This document shows positions 26,550 through 34,191 of a stretch of 64,000 nucleotides of DNA, in pieces; position 1 is the stretch's first letter; every line of letters starts with the position of its first letter. The stretch covers positions 184,667 to 248,666 of the forward strand of contig NZ_QZMN01000006.1 in the NCBI RefSeq assembly GCF_003702705.1, read 5' to 3'. The translations under genes and the position numbers were made by a program. The notes under the pieces are model-generated. The model searched no databases. It was not told the origin of the DNA and saw only the letters and a program-made list of their open reading frames with translations. The stretch is from Ornithinimicrobium cerasi (lineage in GTDB: Bacteria; Actinomycetota; Actinomycetes; Actinomycetales; Dermatophilaceae).

Positions 26550-26574
26550 GAGGAGGGTCCGCCCGTCGGACCCC

Positions 26575-26605
26575 TTGACAACATACAACCGATCGGTTGT
26601 ATGTT
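26575..26605 (+). promoter_or_regulatory. ArsR promoter with a perfect 26-bp palindromic operator
   Basis: The -35 box TTGACA (26575-26580) is followed by a perfect 26-bp inverted repeat at 26580-26605 with half-site AACATACAACCGA. The right arm contains -10 candidates TTGTAT (26597-26602) or TATGTT (26600-26605). The first codon is only 7 nt further on. An ArsR dimer bound here would block RNA polymerase, so the site is a clear autoregulatory operator. Confidence 0.85.
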
Positions 26606-26611
26606 GGTGTC

Positions 26612-26938
26612 GTGGACGAGACGGACGAGCAGCGCGCGGACGCGTTCTTCCACGCGCTGTCCGACCGCACGCGACGCGACATCCTGCGTCGGGTGCTGGC
26701 CGGGGAGCACTCCGTCTCCGCCCTCGCGGCGAAGTACGACATGAGCTTCGCCGCGGTGCAGAAGCACGTCGCCGTCCTCGAGCGGGCCGGCCTGCTCACC
26801 AAACGTCGCCAGGGCCGCGAGCAGCTGGCCACGGGCGACGTGCAGGCCGTCCGCTCGGTCGCCTCGATGCTCTCCGAGCTCGAGGACATCTGGCGCGGTC
26901 GCGTCGACCGCATCGACACCTACCTCAAGGAGAACTGA
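26612..26938 (+). CDS. ArsR-family transcriptional regulator
   Basis: 108 aa, a single winged HTH with FHALSDRTRRDILRRVLAGEHSVSALA and MSFAAVQKHVAVLERAGLL (recognition helix). No Cys-rich metal site is visible, which fits the branch paired with SRPBCC proteins. The GTG at 26612 lies 7 nt after the likely -10 element, so the mRNA is probably leaderless. It overlaps nothing and is followed 1 nt later by the SRPBCC gene. Confidence 0.92.
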   Translation: MDETDEQRADAFFHALSDRTRRDILRRVLAGEHSVSALAAKYDMSFAAVQKHVAVLERAGLLTKRRQGREQLATGDVQAVRSVASMLSELEDIWRGRVDRIDTYLKEN

Positions 26939-26939
26939 C

Positions 26940-27428
26940 ATGCCCGTCACCGACGTCACCACGGACCCGGACAGCAGGACCATCACCATCGAGGCGCGCT
27001 TCAACGCCCCGGTCGAGCGGGTGTGGGCGCTGTATGCCGACGCCCGCCAGCTGGAGAAGGTGTGGGGTCCGCCCACCCACCCGGCGACCTTCGTGGACCA
27101 CGAGCTGACGGTCGGCAGCACGTCCACCTACTTCATGACCGGACCTGAGGGCGAGAAGTACGCCGGCTTCTGGGAGATCACCGGAGTCGACGCCCCGCGC
27201 AGCTTCTCCTTCGAGGATGGCTTCGCCGACGCGGACGACTTCACCCCCACGCCCGGTCTCCCCGTCTCCCACAACGTCTTCACGTTCGAGGCGGCCGACG
27301 GTGGGACCCATGCCGTCTACACGTCCACCTACGACACGGTCGAGGCGCTCCAGCAGGTCCTCGACATGGGCGTGGAGGAGGGGGCTCGCTCCTCGATCGA
27401 CCAGATCGACGGTTTCCTCGCAGCCTGA
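26940..27428 (+). CDS. SRPBCC (AHSA1-like) protein
   Basis: 162 aa. The hydrophobic-pocket fold is recognised by TITIEARFNAPVERVWALYAD at the start, LEKVWGPPTHPATF, and the C-terminal long helix VLDMGVEEGARSSIDQIDGFL. These proteins are commonly the partner gene of ArsR repressors like the one just upstream; ligand and function are unknown. The ATG at 26940 directly follows the ArsR stop, so the two are co-transcribed from the palindromic promoter. Confidence 0.92.
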   Translation: MPVTDVTTDPDSRTITIEARFNAPVERVWALYADARQLEKVWGPPTHPATFVDHELTVGSTSTYFMTGPEGEKYAGFWEITGVDAPRSFSFEDGFADADDFTPTPGLPVSHNVFTFEAADGGTHAVYTSTYDTVEALQQVLDMGVEEGARSSIDQIDGFLAA

Positions 27429-27469
27429 GCCGCCCAGGTCCTCGACCCAGGGCCTGACCGGCCCGTGCC

Positions 27470-27958
27470 TCAGCCCGGGGGGTCCTGCTCACGGGCCGGG
27501 CGCAACCCCTCCGACCACCCGGGTATGCCGTCGACGCCCGGCTCGCGCGCGACGCCGCCCACGAGGTCCTCGACGTAGGAGGCGAACCGCGGGCACTGCG
27601 CGACGTCGTGCGCCCGGCAGCGCAGGGCGTGCTCGGTCATCATCCGGGAGCGTTCCAGCTCGCGGGTCTGGGCGGCGAGCGCGTCCAGGTGCCCCTGCAG
27701 CACCTCGGCACGCCCCTCCGCGTCGACGTCGAGGAGGGCCCTGACCTGGTCGAGGCTCATCCCCGCCACCTTGCTGCTCTGGATCGTCAGCACACGGACG
27801 AGGTCGTCGCGGGAGTAGCGGCGATAACCGGAGGAGCTGCGCACCGGCGACAGCAGCCCCACGTCCTCCCAGTGCCGCAGGACATGGGGCGCGACACCGA
27901 CGCGGGCGGCCAGCTCACCGACTGACCAGGACACCGGGACGGTGGGGCTTGCCTTCAT
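27470..27958 (-). CDS. MerR-family transcriptional regulator
   Basis: 162 aa. The N-terminal HTH is WSVGELAARVGVAPHVLRHWEDVGLL with the wing SSSGYRRYSRDDL. A dimerising coiled coil follows (about 80-125) and a C-terminal segment with two Cys (CRAHDVAQC) that could sense redox or metal. It is divergent from, and 27 bp away from, a thioredoxin-reductase-like gene, its likely target. The ATG lies inside the shared palindrome, suggesting autoregulation. Confidence 0.9.
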   Translation of the reverse strand: MKASPTVPVSWSVGELAARVGVAPHVLRHWEDVGLLSPVRSSSGYRRYSRDDLVRVLTIQSSKVAGMSLDQVRALLDVDAEGRAEVLQGHLDALAAQTRELERSRMMTEHALRCRAHDVAQCPRFASYVEDLVGGVAREPGVDGIPGWSEGLRPAREQDPPG

Positions 27959-27978
27959 GTCAACCTGAAGGTACACCC
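27949..27978 (+). promoter_or_regulatory. MerR-type promoter between merR and the FAD oxidoreductase
   Basis: A 20-bp inverted repeat with arms CCTTCA (27952-27957) and TGAAGG (27966-27971) lies between TTGCCT (27949-27954) and TACACC (27973-27978), an 18-bp spacer close to the lengthened spacing that MerR proteins act on. The oxidoreductase ATG at 27986 is near the predicted transcription start, so its mRNA may be leaderless. Confidence 0.65.
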
Positions 27979-27985
27979 TCGAACC

Positions 27986-29089
27986 ATGAGCGAGAACATC
28001 ACCCGCAAGACAGGTCGACGCAGCCCCCATGGGGCACCAGCGGACAGCGACGCCGAGCACGAGGCGCGAACGGACAGCGAGGTCGAGCACGGGGCGCCAG
28101 CGGACAAAGACGGGGCACCGGCGGACAGGGACGTCGAGGTCGTCGTGGTCGGGGCCGGCCCGGCGGGGCTGCAGGCAGCACTCACCCTCGGGCGGGTCCA
28201 CCGGGACGTCGTCCTCGTCGACGCCGGCGAGGGGCGCAACGCCCCGGCGGCGCACCTGCACAACGTCGTGACCCGCGACGGGACGCCTCCTGCGGAGTTC
28301 CGCCGGATCGCCCGCGGGGAGCTCGCGGCCTACCCGACGGTCGAGGTCAGGGACGGCCGCGTCACCCGCCTGAGAGTCGCGGAGGACGTGAGTGCCGCGG
28401 AGGAGGAAGTCGGGGAGAAGGAGGGCGGGGAGAGGGGCGGGACGGCATACCTGGTCGAGCTCGCCGACGGGTCCCGGCTGAGCACCGCCAAGGTCGTCCT
28501 CGCCACCGGGGTGCGCGACGAGCTCCCCGACGTCCCGGGGGTCGCCGACCTCTGGGGTGACCTGGTGGCGCACTGCCCGTTCTGCCACGGTCACGAGTTC
28601 GCCGGACGGCGGGTGGCGATCCTCGGAGCGGCGCCGGCGCCGCACCTCGCGGCCCTCCTGCGGCCGGTCGCGAGCGAGGTCGTCGTGCTCACCCACGGGG
28701 AGGCGGCCCCCGACGGGCTCCCGGCCGTCGTCGTGACCGATCGCGTCACGGAGGTCACCAGGTCGGGCGACGGGGTGCTGGTGCGGCTCGCCGGCGGCGG
28801 CACGCTGGAGGTGGCGGGGGTCTTCGTCGCCACCACCCTGCACCAGGCCGCGCCGTTCGCGGAGCAGCTCGGCCTGGCCGCCAACGGCTCCGGCTGCGTC
28901 CGTGTCGACGAGCGCTGCCGCACGAGTCGGCCCGGCGTCTACGCCGCGGGCGACATGGCGCACGTCGAGGCGCTGCCGATGCCGATGACCTCGGTCGCCC
29001 AGGCCATCGCCTCCGGGTCGCTCGCGGGCGCCACCGCTGCGGCCGAGCTCATCGCCGACGAGCAGGCGGCGGTGGCGCGGGCCGGCTAA
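27986..29089 (+). CDS. Thioredoxin-reductase-like FAD/NAD(P) oxidoreductase
   Basis: 367 aa. The first 48 residues are an acidic repeat (GAPADSD, GAPADKD, GAPADRD) not found in the family. The FAD motif VVVVGAGPAGLQAAL follows, then the redox pair in CPFCHGHEF and the C-terminal GVYAAGDMAH. It probably reduces a disulfide substrate or acts as a flavin-dependent redox enzyme in the cytoplasm. The divergent MerR gene with its own Cys pair suggests redox-controlled expression. Its stop codon overlaps that of the convergent aldo-keto reductase gene. Confidence 0.87.
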   Translation: MSENITRKTGRRSPHGAPADSDAEHEARTDSEVEHGAPADKDGAPADRDVEVVVVGAGPAGLQAALTLGRVHRDVVLVDAGEGRNAPAAHLHNVVTRDGTPPAEFRRIARGELAAYPTVEVRDGRVTRLRVAEDVSAAEEEVGEKEGGERGGTAYLVELADGSRLSTAKVVLATGVRDELPDVPGVADLWGDLVAHCPFCHGHEFAGRRVAILGAAPAPHLAALLRPVASEVVVLTHGEAAPDGLPAVVVTDRVTEVTRSGDGVLVRLAGGGTLEVAGVFVATTLHQAAPFAEQLGLAANGSGCVRVDERCRTSRPGVYAAGDMAHVEALPMPMTSVAQAIASGSLAGATAAAELIADEQAAVARAG

Positions 29090-30117
29090 CCGAGCCGGGC
29101 ACCACGCCAGAGGTCGATGCCCGAGTCCACCTCGTGCCGGTCGATCTCGGCGAGCTCGTCGTCGGAGAGGTCCAGCCGCCCGAGGGCACCGACGTTCTGC
29201 TCGAGCTGCTCCGGGCTGCTGGCCCCGATCAGCACCGACGACATCCGGGGGTCCCGGAGCGCCCAGGCCAGCGCCAGCTGGGCCAGCGTCTGCCCGCGCC
29301 CGGACGCGACGGCGTCCAGCGCCCTGAGGTGCTCCACCGTCTCCTCGGTGATGAGGTCCGTCGACAGGCTCTTGCCCTGCGTGGCGCGGGAACCCTCGGG
29401 CACCCCGTCGAGGTACTTTCCGGTGAGCATGCCCTGCGCCAGCGGTGAGAACGCGATGCAGCCCGCGCCGACCTCCTCCAGGGTGTCGAGCAGCCCGTCC
29501 TCCTCCGTCCAGCGGTTCAGCATCGAGTACGAGGGCTGGTGGATGAGGAGCGGGGTCCCGAGCTCGTCCAGGATCGACGCGGCCCGTCGCGTGTCCTCGG
29601 CCGAGTAGGAAGAGATACCGACGTAGAGCGCCTTGCCGGCCCGCACGATCGCGTCGAGCGCACCCATCGTCTCCTCCAGCGGCGTGTCGGGGTCCGGCCG
29701 GTGGTGGTAGAAGATGTCGACGTAGTCCAGACCGGTACGGCGCAGCGACTGGTCGAGGCTGGCGACGAGGTACTTCCGCGACCCGCCCACCTTGCCGTAG
29801 GGCCCGGGCCACATGTCCCACCCGGCCTTGGTGGAGATGACCAGCTCGTCGCGCAGGCCGGCGAAGCTGCGGCGCAGGTGCCGGGCGACGTTCTCCTCCG
29901 CAGCGCCGTAGGGCGGGCCGTAGTTGTTGGCCAGGTCGAGGTGGGTGATGCCGAGGTCGAAGGCCTTGCGCAGCACCTGTTCCTGGCGCTCGAAGGGCAC
30001 GTCGTCCCCGAAGTTGTGCCACAGACCCAGGCTGACCGCCGGGAGGTCGAGGCCGGAGCGGCCGACACGGCGGTACTGCATGGAGTCGTAGCGGGACTCG
30101 GAGGGGAGGTACGTCAT
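29086..30117 (-). CDS. Aldo-keto reductase (YghZ-like, AKR14)
   Basis: 343 aa, NADPH-dependent. The catalytic set is present: Asp in THLDLANNYGPPYG with the Tyr, Lys in ISTKAGW, and His in FYHHRPD. The insertion WDMWPGPYGKVGGSRKYL is typical of L-glyceraldehyde-3-phosphate reductases. It likely detoxifies aldehydes such as methylglyoxal. The ATG at 30117 gives the full family N-terminus. It is convergent with the oxidoreductase gene. Confidence 0.92.
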   Translation of the reverse strand: MTYLPSESRYDSMQYRRVGRSGLDLPAVSLGLWHNFGDDVPFERQEQVLRKAFDLGITHLDLANNYGPPYGAAEENVARHLRRSFAGLRDELVISTKAGWDMWPGPYGKVGGSRKYLVASLDQSLRRTGLDYVDIFYHHRPDPDTPLEETMGALDAIVRAGKALYVGISSYSAEDTRRAASILDELGTPLLIHQPSYSMLNRWTEEDGLLDTLEEVGAGCIAFSPLAQGMLTGKYLDGVPEGSRATQGKSLSTDLITEETVEHLRALDAVASGRGQTLAQLALAWALRDPRMSSVLIGASSPEQLEQNVGALGRLDLSDDELAEIDRHEVDSGIDLWRGARLG

Positions 30118-30165
30118 ACCCCTCAGTCTGACGGCCCGGCCGCCGGGCGGCGCCCCCAGGACACG

Positions 30166-30203
30166 GAAGAGCCCCCGGTCGACTGGTCGACCGGGGGCTC
30201 TTC
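30166..30203 (-). terminator. Hairpin terminator downstream of tRNA-Leu
   Basis: A perfect 18-bp stem (30166-30183 with 30186-30203, left arm beginning GAAGAGCCCCCGG) has a 2-nt loop. It lies 11 bp past the tRNA 3' end on the minus strand, with no long T-run. Confidence 0.75.
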
Positions 30204-30214
30204 ACTCACCGTGA

Positions 30215-30301
30215 TGGTGCGCGAGGGGGGAGTTGAACCCCCACGTCCTTTCGGACACACGGACCTGAACCGTGCGCGTCTGCCTATTCCGCCACTCGCG
30301 C
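30215..30301 (-). tRNA. tRNA-Leu (anticodon CAG)
   Basis: The acceptor arms GCGCGAG (30295-30301) and CTCGCGC (30219-30225) pair exactly. The long variable arm (TCCGAAAGGA) marks a class II tRNA, the T-loop TTCAACT is present, and the anticodon loop carries CAG. The 3' ACCA is encoded (30215-30218), so CCA is genomic. It reads the frequent CUG codon. Confidence 0.95.
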
Positions 30302-30434
30302 AAGTGCCGGGCAAGATTAGCACGCACCTTCTGGAGGCCCGAAATCGTCGACAGGCCTCAGCAGGGCCCGACCGCGGCCCGCTCCGCGACGTCCCTAGGA
30401 TCGACGGACCGCCTCCCACCTACCAGGAGCACCG

Positions 30435-31319
30435 ATGTCGCGTGTCGCAGTCCTGACCGGTATGACGCTCACGCTCGCCCTCGTGGGGTGCGCGCAGGCC
30501 TCGGACGACCCGTCCGCCACGCCCGCGACGGAGGTGCAGCCCTCGACGTCCGCGCCGGCGGCGGGCGTGGGCGCGACGGCCACCCCCGAGCCGACCGACG
30601 GTGACGATCAGGACGCCACCAGCGAGGAGCCGACCAGCACGGCCGGTGAGCCGGCCGAGGACGAGGCGACCGATGCGGCCTACCCGCAGGATGCAGACGC
30701 CTACCTGGACGACCTCATCGCCGCGTGGGCGGGTGGCGACACCGACCGGGTGGCAGCCCTGGTCTCGCCCGCGGTCGAGGCCGGCATCAGCGCGTGGGGG
30801 ATCCCGGCCGAGGGCTGGGAGCCCTCCTCCACGAATCCCGCGACGCCCCACGAGCTGACGCGTGAGCACCCCACCGGCGGGTCGATCACGGCCTTCATGG
30901 ACACCGGCTCCCTCGGAGGTGAGGCCGCCGTGGTCGACCTCCGGTTCACCGTCGGCGACCCGGCGCTGCGGCGGGCGGACAGTGCGCTCAACGCCTACGT
31001 CGACACGTTCCACACGGCGATCATCGAGCAGGACGTCCCCACCCTGGAGAGGTATGCCACGCCCGACGTCGTCGCGGCGGCGACCCGCTACAGCCCGGAC
31101 ACCCACGGCTCACGGATCACCGACCTCGGGTTCGTCACCGGGGCGCCCGACGGCAACCTGACGATGACCTTCGACTACCCCGACAAGCAGCCGGACGAGC
31201 GCCCCGACGCCGATCCGTTCCACATGCACCCTCAGCTGCTCGTGCTCGACCCCGACGTGGTGCTCGACGGCGGCGACCACGGGGTGGTCCACATGGGCGC
31301 CTGGATCCCGGGACCGTGA
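30435..31319 (+). CDS. Putative lipoprotein
   Basis: 294 aa. The signal peptide ends in the lipobox LVGC (Cys at residue 19), so it is predicted to be lipid-anchored outside the membrane. A Thr/Ser/Pro/Glu-rich linker (about 22-80) leads to a soluble domain of about 210 residues with DAYLDDLIAAWAGGDTDRVAALVSP, an NTF2-like opening. I do not recognise a named family. The ATG at 30435 has AGGAG 5 nt upstream. It lies between the tRNA and the FhaA operon with no clear functional tie. Confidence 0.8.
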   Translation: MSRVAVLTGMTLTLALVGCAQASDDPSATPATEVQPSTSAPAAGVGATATPEPTDGDDQDATSEEPTSTAGEPAEDEATDAAYPQDADAYLDDLIAAWAGGDTDRVAALVSPAVEAGISAWGIPAEGWEPSSTNPATPHELTREHPTGGSITAFMDTGSLGGEAAVVDLRFTVGDPALRRADSALNAYVDTFHTAIIEQDVPTLERYATPDVVAAATRYSPDTHGSRITDLGFVTGAPDGNLTMTFDYPDKQPDERPDADPFHMHPQLLVLDPDVVLDGGDHGVVHMGAWIPGP

Positions 31320-31424
31320 GCCACTCCCACCCCTCTTCCTCCAGGGTGCTGCCAGCGCGGACAAGTACGATCGACGCTGACCCAGCATGCGCGTCCGGTG
31401 CCGAGGACGAGGAGAGGACAGGTC

Positions 31425-32300
31425 GTGGGAGTGTTCGACAAGTTCGAGCGCGGGCTCGAGCGCGCCGTCAAGCAGCCTTTCGCCCGCGTCTTCAAGGCCG
31501 AGGTGCAGCCCGTCGAGATCGCCTCCGCGATGCGCAAGTCGATGGACGACCGCGCCGCCGTGCTCGGGCCGGGCCGCACGATGGTCCCCAACGTCTTCAC
31601 CATCGAGCTGGCCGACACCGACTACGAGCGCCTCGACTCCTACTCCCGGGCCCTCACCGACGAGCTGGTCGCGGCCGCTGAGGACCACGCGGACGCTCAG
31701 CGGTATGTCGCGCCCGGCCCCTTCGAGGTGCGCCTCGTCTCCGGCGAGGACCTGGAGACCGGCATCTTCCGGGTGCGGCCCGCGGCCAAGGACGGACGCT
31801 CCGGCCGGGGCGGTGCCCGGGAGTACGCCCGGGCCACGCCGCGCAACGAGCGCCGCGAGCGCGACGAGCAACGGCCTCCCGAGGACGACCCGCACGCGGC
31901 ATACCGTCCGCCGGTCGACGAGGCGTCCGCCGCCGCGCGCGGCGAGCGCCGTCCGCAGACCCGCGAGTTATCGCCCGACCCCGCCCCGTCCCGGGCCCGG
32001 GGCCGCTCACCCCGCCCCGTCCTGGAGGTCGAGGGGCGCAGCGTGCCGCTGTCGGCGGCGGTGACCGTCCTGGGCCGCGACTCCTCGGCCGACCTGCCCG
32101 TCGACGACCCCGGCGTCTCCCGCCGGCACGCCGAGCTGCGCATCAGCTCCGACGGCCCCCACCTCCAGGTGGTCCTGCGCGACCTGGGCTCGACCAACGG
32201 GACCTACCTCAACGGGGAGCAGGTCGGCAGCGAGGAGCTGCGCACGGGTGACCGCATCACGATCGGACGGACGCACCTCACCTTCCGTCTGGAGAATTGA
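31425..32300 (+). CDS. fhaA: FHA-domain protein FhaA
   Basis: 291 aa. The N-terminal DUF3662 domain (residues 1 to about 115, starting GVFDKFERGLERAVKQPF) is followed by a charged disordered linker and a C-terminal FHA domain (about 203-291, motifs LGRDSSADL, VSRRHAEL and GSTNGTYLNG). It binds phosphothreonines on kinase targets; in mycobacteria FhaA meets PknB substrates in cell-wall synthesis. The GTG at 31425 has GAGAGGAC upstream, preferred over an ATG at 31398. It is the first gene of the fhaA-pknB operon. Confidence 0.95.
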   Translation: MGVFDKFERGLERAVKQPFARVFKAEVQPVEIASAMRKSMDDRAAVLGPGRTMVPNVFTIELADTDYERLDSYSRALTDELVAAAEDHADAQRYVAPGPFEVRLVSGEDLETGIFRVRPAAKDGRSGRGGAREYARATPRNERRERDEQRPPEDDPHAAYRPPVDEASAAARGERRPQTRELSPDPAPSRARGRSPRPVLEVEGRSVPLSAAVTVLGRDSSADLPVDDPGVSRRHAELRISSDGPHLQVVLRDLGSTNGTYLNGEQVGSEELRTGDRITIGRTHLTFRLEN

Positions 32301-32767
32301 TGGGTGAGCTGACCCTCAACCTCGTCCGGCTCGGCGTGATCGTCCTCCTCTGGACCTTCGTCTTCTCGGTGGTCGGGGTGCTGCGCGGTGACCTCTACGG
32401 CACCCGTGTCAGCCGCAACGCCGGCCCGGCCCGGCCCACCCGCGAGACGCGGGCCGAGCGCCGCCAGCGCCGCGACAACCCCCGGCACCTGGTCGTCACC
32501 GAGGGACGCCTGCGCGGCACGACGGTGCCCCTGCACGAGTCGGGGCTGCTCGTCGGCCGCAACCCCGAGTGCTCCCTCGTCCTCACCGACGACTACGCCT
32601 CCGGACGGCACCTGCGCATCTACCCCGGGTCGGACGCCTGGTATGCCGACGACCTCGGCTCCACCAACGGCACCCTCGTCAACGGCGAGCGCATCGGCAC
32701 GGGTGCCCGCCTCGACCCCGGTGCCCAGATCCGCATCGGCCAGACCGTGCTCGAGCTGCGCCGCTGA
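32300..32767 (+). CDS. fhaB: FHA-domain protein FhaB (FipA)
   Basis: 155 aa. One membrane anchor (about 8-30) is followed by a basic linker and a C-terminal FHA domain (LLVGRNPECSLVL, ASGRHLRIY, GSTNGTLVNG). In mycobacteria it links kinase signals to the divisome. The ATG at 32300 overlaps the fhaA stop by one base and has GGAGA 5 to 8 nt upstream. Confidence 0.95.
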   Translation: MGELTLNLVRLGVIVLLWTFVFSVVGVLRGDLYGTRVSRNAGPARPTRETRAERRQRRDNPRHLVVTEGRLRGTTVPLHESGLLVGRNPECSLVLTDDYASGRHLRIYPGSDAWYADDLGSTNGTLVNGERIGTGARLDPGAQIRIGQTVLELRR

Positions 32768-32769
32768 CC

Positions 32770-34191
32770 ATGCCGATCGCGCTCCGCTACGCCGCCCGCT
32801 CCAACGTGGGCCTGGGCAGCAAGTCCCGCAACGAGGACTCGGCCTACGCCGGGCCCGAGCTGCTGGTTCTCTGCGACGGCATGGGCGGGCACGCGGCGGG
32901 CGACGTGGCCAGCTCCCTCGTGGTCGGCGAGCTGGTCCACCTCGACGGCGAGTCGCACGGCGCCGACGACGCGCTCGACATCCTCGAGCAGGCCGTCGAG
33001 GAGGCCAACGACCGGCTGGCGGACGTCATGGAGGCCTACCCCGACTCCAGCGGGATGGGCACCACCTGCATCGCGATGATGCGCACCCAGAGCAAGCTGG
33101 CCGTCGCCAACATCGGCGACTCCCGCGCCTACCTGCTCCGCAACGGCCGGCTGACCCAGATCACCAAGGACCACTCCTTCGTCCAGAAGCTGCTCGACGA
33201 GGGGCGCATCGGCCCCGAGGAGGCGCTGCACCACCCCCAGCGCTCCCTGGTCACGCGGGTCCTCACCGGCCGTCCCGAGGACCGCCCCGACCTGTCTCTG
33301 CGCGAGCTCCGCCCGGGCGACCGGCTGCTGCTGTGCAGCGACGGCCTCACCGACTACGCCGCGGAGGAGACCGTCGGGGAGCTGCTGGCGCAGAGCGATC
33401 ACACCCCCGGCCAGGTAGCCGACGAGCTCATCCAGCTGGCCCTGCGCGCCTCGACCCGGGACAACGTCACAGTCATCGTCGCCGACGCCGTCCACTCCGG
33501 GGCGGGCACGCTCAAGCCCCAGGTGGTCGGGGCGGCCAGCGAGGGGCGCAGCTCTCCGGCCGCGGGCACCCTCACCCCCGCGGAGAAGGCCGCCCTGCTC
33601 AGCCGCGAGGCCTCCGGCAGCCAGGTCGGCGACGGCCCGGTGCTGGCGGAGGAAGGCCCGACGCACCCGGCCCTGCGCTGGCTGCGCCGGTCGGTGGTCG
33701 CCGCCGCGGTCCTCGTCGTCCTCGGCGGCGCCGGCTGGCTGGCGTGGGCGTGGACCCAGGACCAGTTCTACGTCGGCGAGCAGGCCGGGATGGTCACCGT
33801 CTACCGAGGGCTCGCGGAGGACCTCGGCCCGGTCGCCCTGGGCCGGGCGGAGGAGCAGACGGACCTCGCGGTGGAGGACCTCCCCGCGTTCTACCAGGAC
33901 CGCGTGCGCCGCACCCTCGCCGCGGACGACCGGGAGGGCGCCGACACCATCGTGGCCGAGCTGCGCCTCATCGCCGCCGGGCGGCAGGACTCGCTCAGCG
34001 GCGAGAGCGCCCCACCGGCCGCGGACGACGACCTCGCCACCGAGGCCCCCACCACGAGCGGGCCCGACACCTCGAGCCCCACCGGAGCCGGCGGGGAGCC
34101 GGACGGGTCGGTCTCGACGGGCCTGCCCCCCTCCCACCCGCTCGCCGACCTGCTCGACCTCGCCGCCACCCTCGGGGAGGAGCGTCCGTGA
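32770..34191 (+). CDS. pstP: PP2C-type Ser/Thr phosphatase
   Basis: 473 aa. The catalytic PP2C domain (1 to about 240) has NEDSAYAG, LCDGMGGHAAGD, GDSRAYLLR and the final RDNVTVIV metal-binding Asp residues. A linker leads to one membrane helix (about 302-325) and an extracytoplasmic region ending in a Thr/Ser/Pro-rich tail. It reverses PknB phosphorylation and controls cell-wall growth. Its start is 2 nt after the fhaB stop. Confidence 0.95.
   Translation: MPIALRYAARSNVGLGSKSRNEDSAYAGPELLVLCDGMGGHAAGDVASSLVVGELVHLDGESHGADDALDILEQAVEEANDRLADVMEAYPDSSGMGTTCIAMMRTQSKLAVANIGDSRAYLLRNGRLTQITKDHSFVQKLLDEGRIGPEEALHHPQRSLVTRVLTGRPEDRPDLSLRELRPGDRLLLCSDGLTDYAAEETVGELLAQSDHTPGQVADELIQLALRASTRDNVTVIVADAVHSGAGTLKPQVVGAASEGRSSPAAGTLTPAEKAALLSREASGSQVGDGPVLAEEGPTHPALRWLRRSVVAAAVLVVLGGAGWLAWAWTQDQFYVGEQAGMVTVYRGLAEDLGPVALGRAEEQTDLAVEDLPAFYQDRVRRTLAADDREGADTIVAELRLIAAGRQDSLSGESAPPAADDDLATEAPTTSGPDTSSPTGAGGEPDGSVSTGLPPSHPLADLLDLAATLGEERP

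Noticed and set aside
27470-27958. MerR protein as the missing DNA-binding half of the B12 sensor
   Set aside because: It is 7 kb away, carries its own C-terminal Cys region and controls an adjacent divergent gene.
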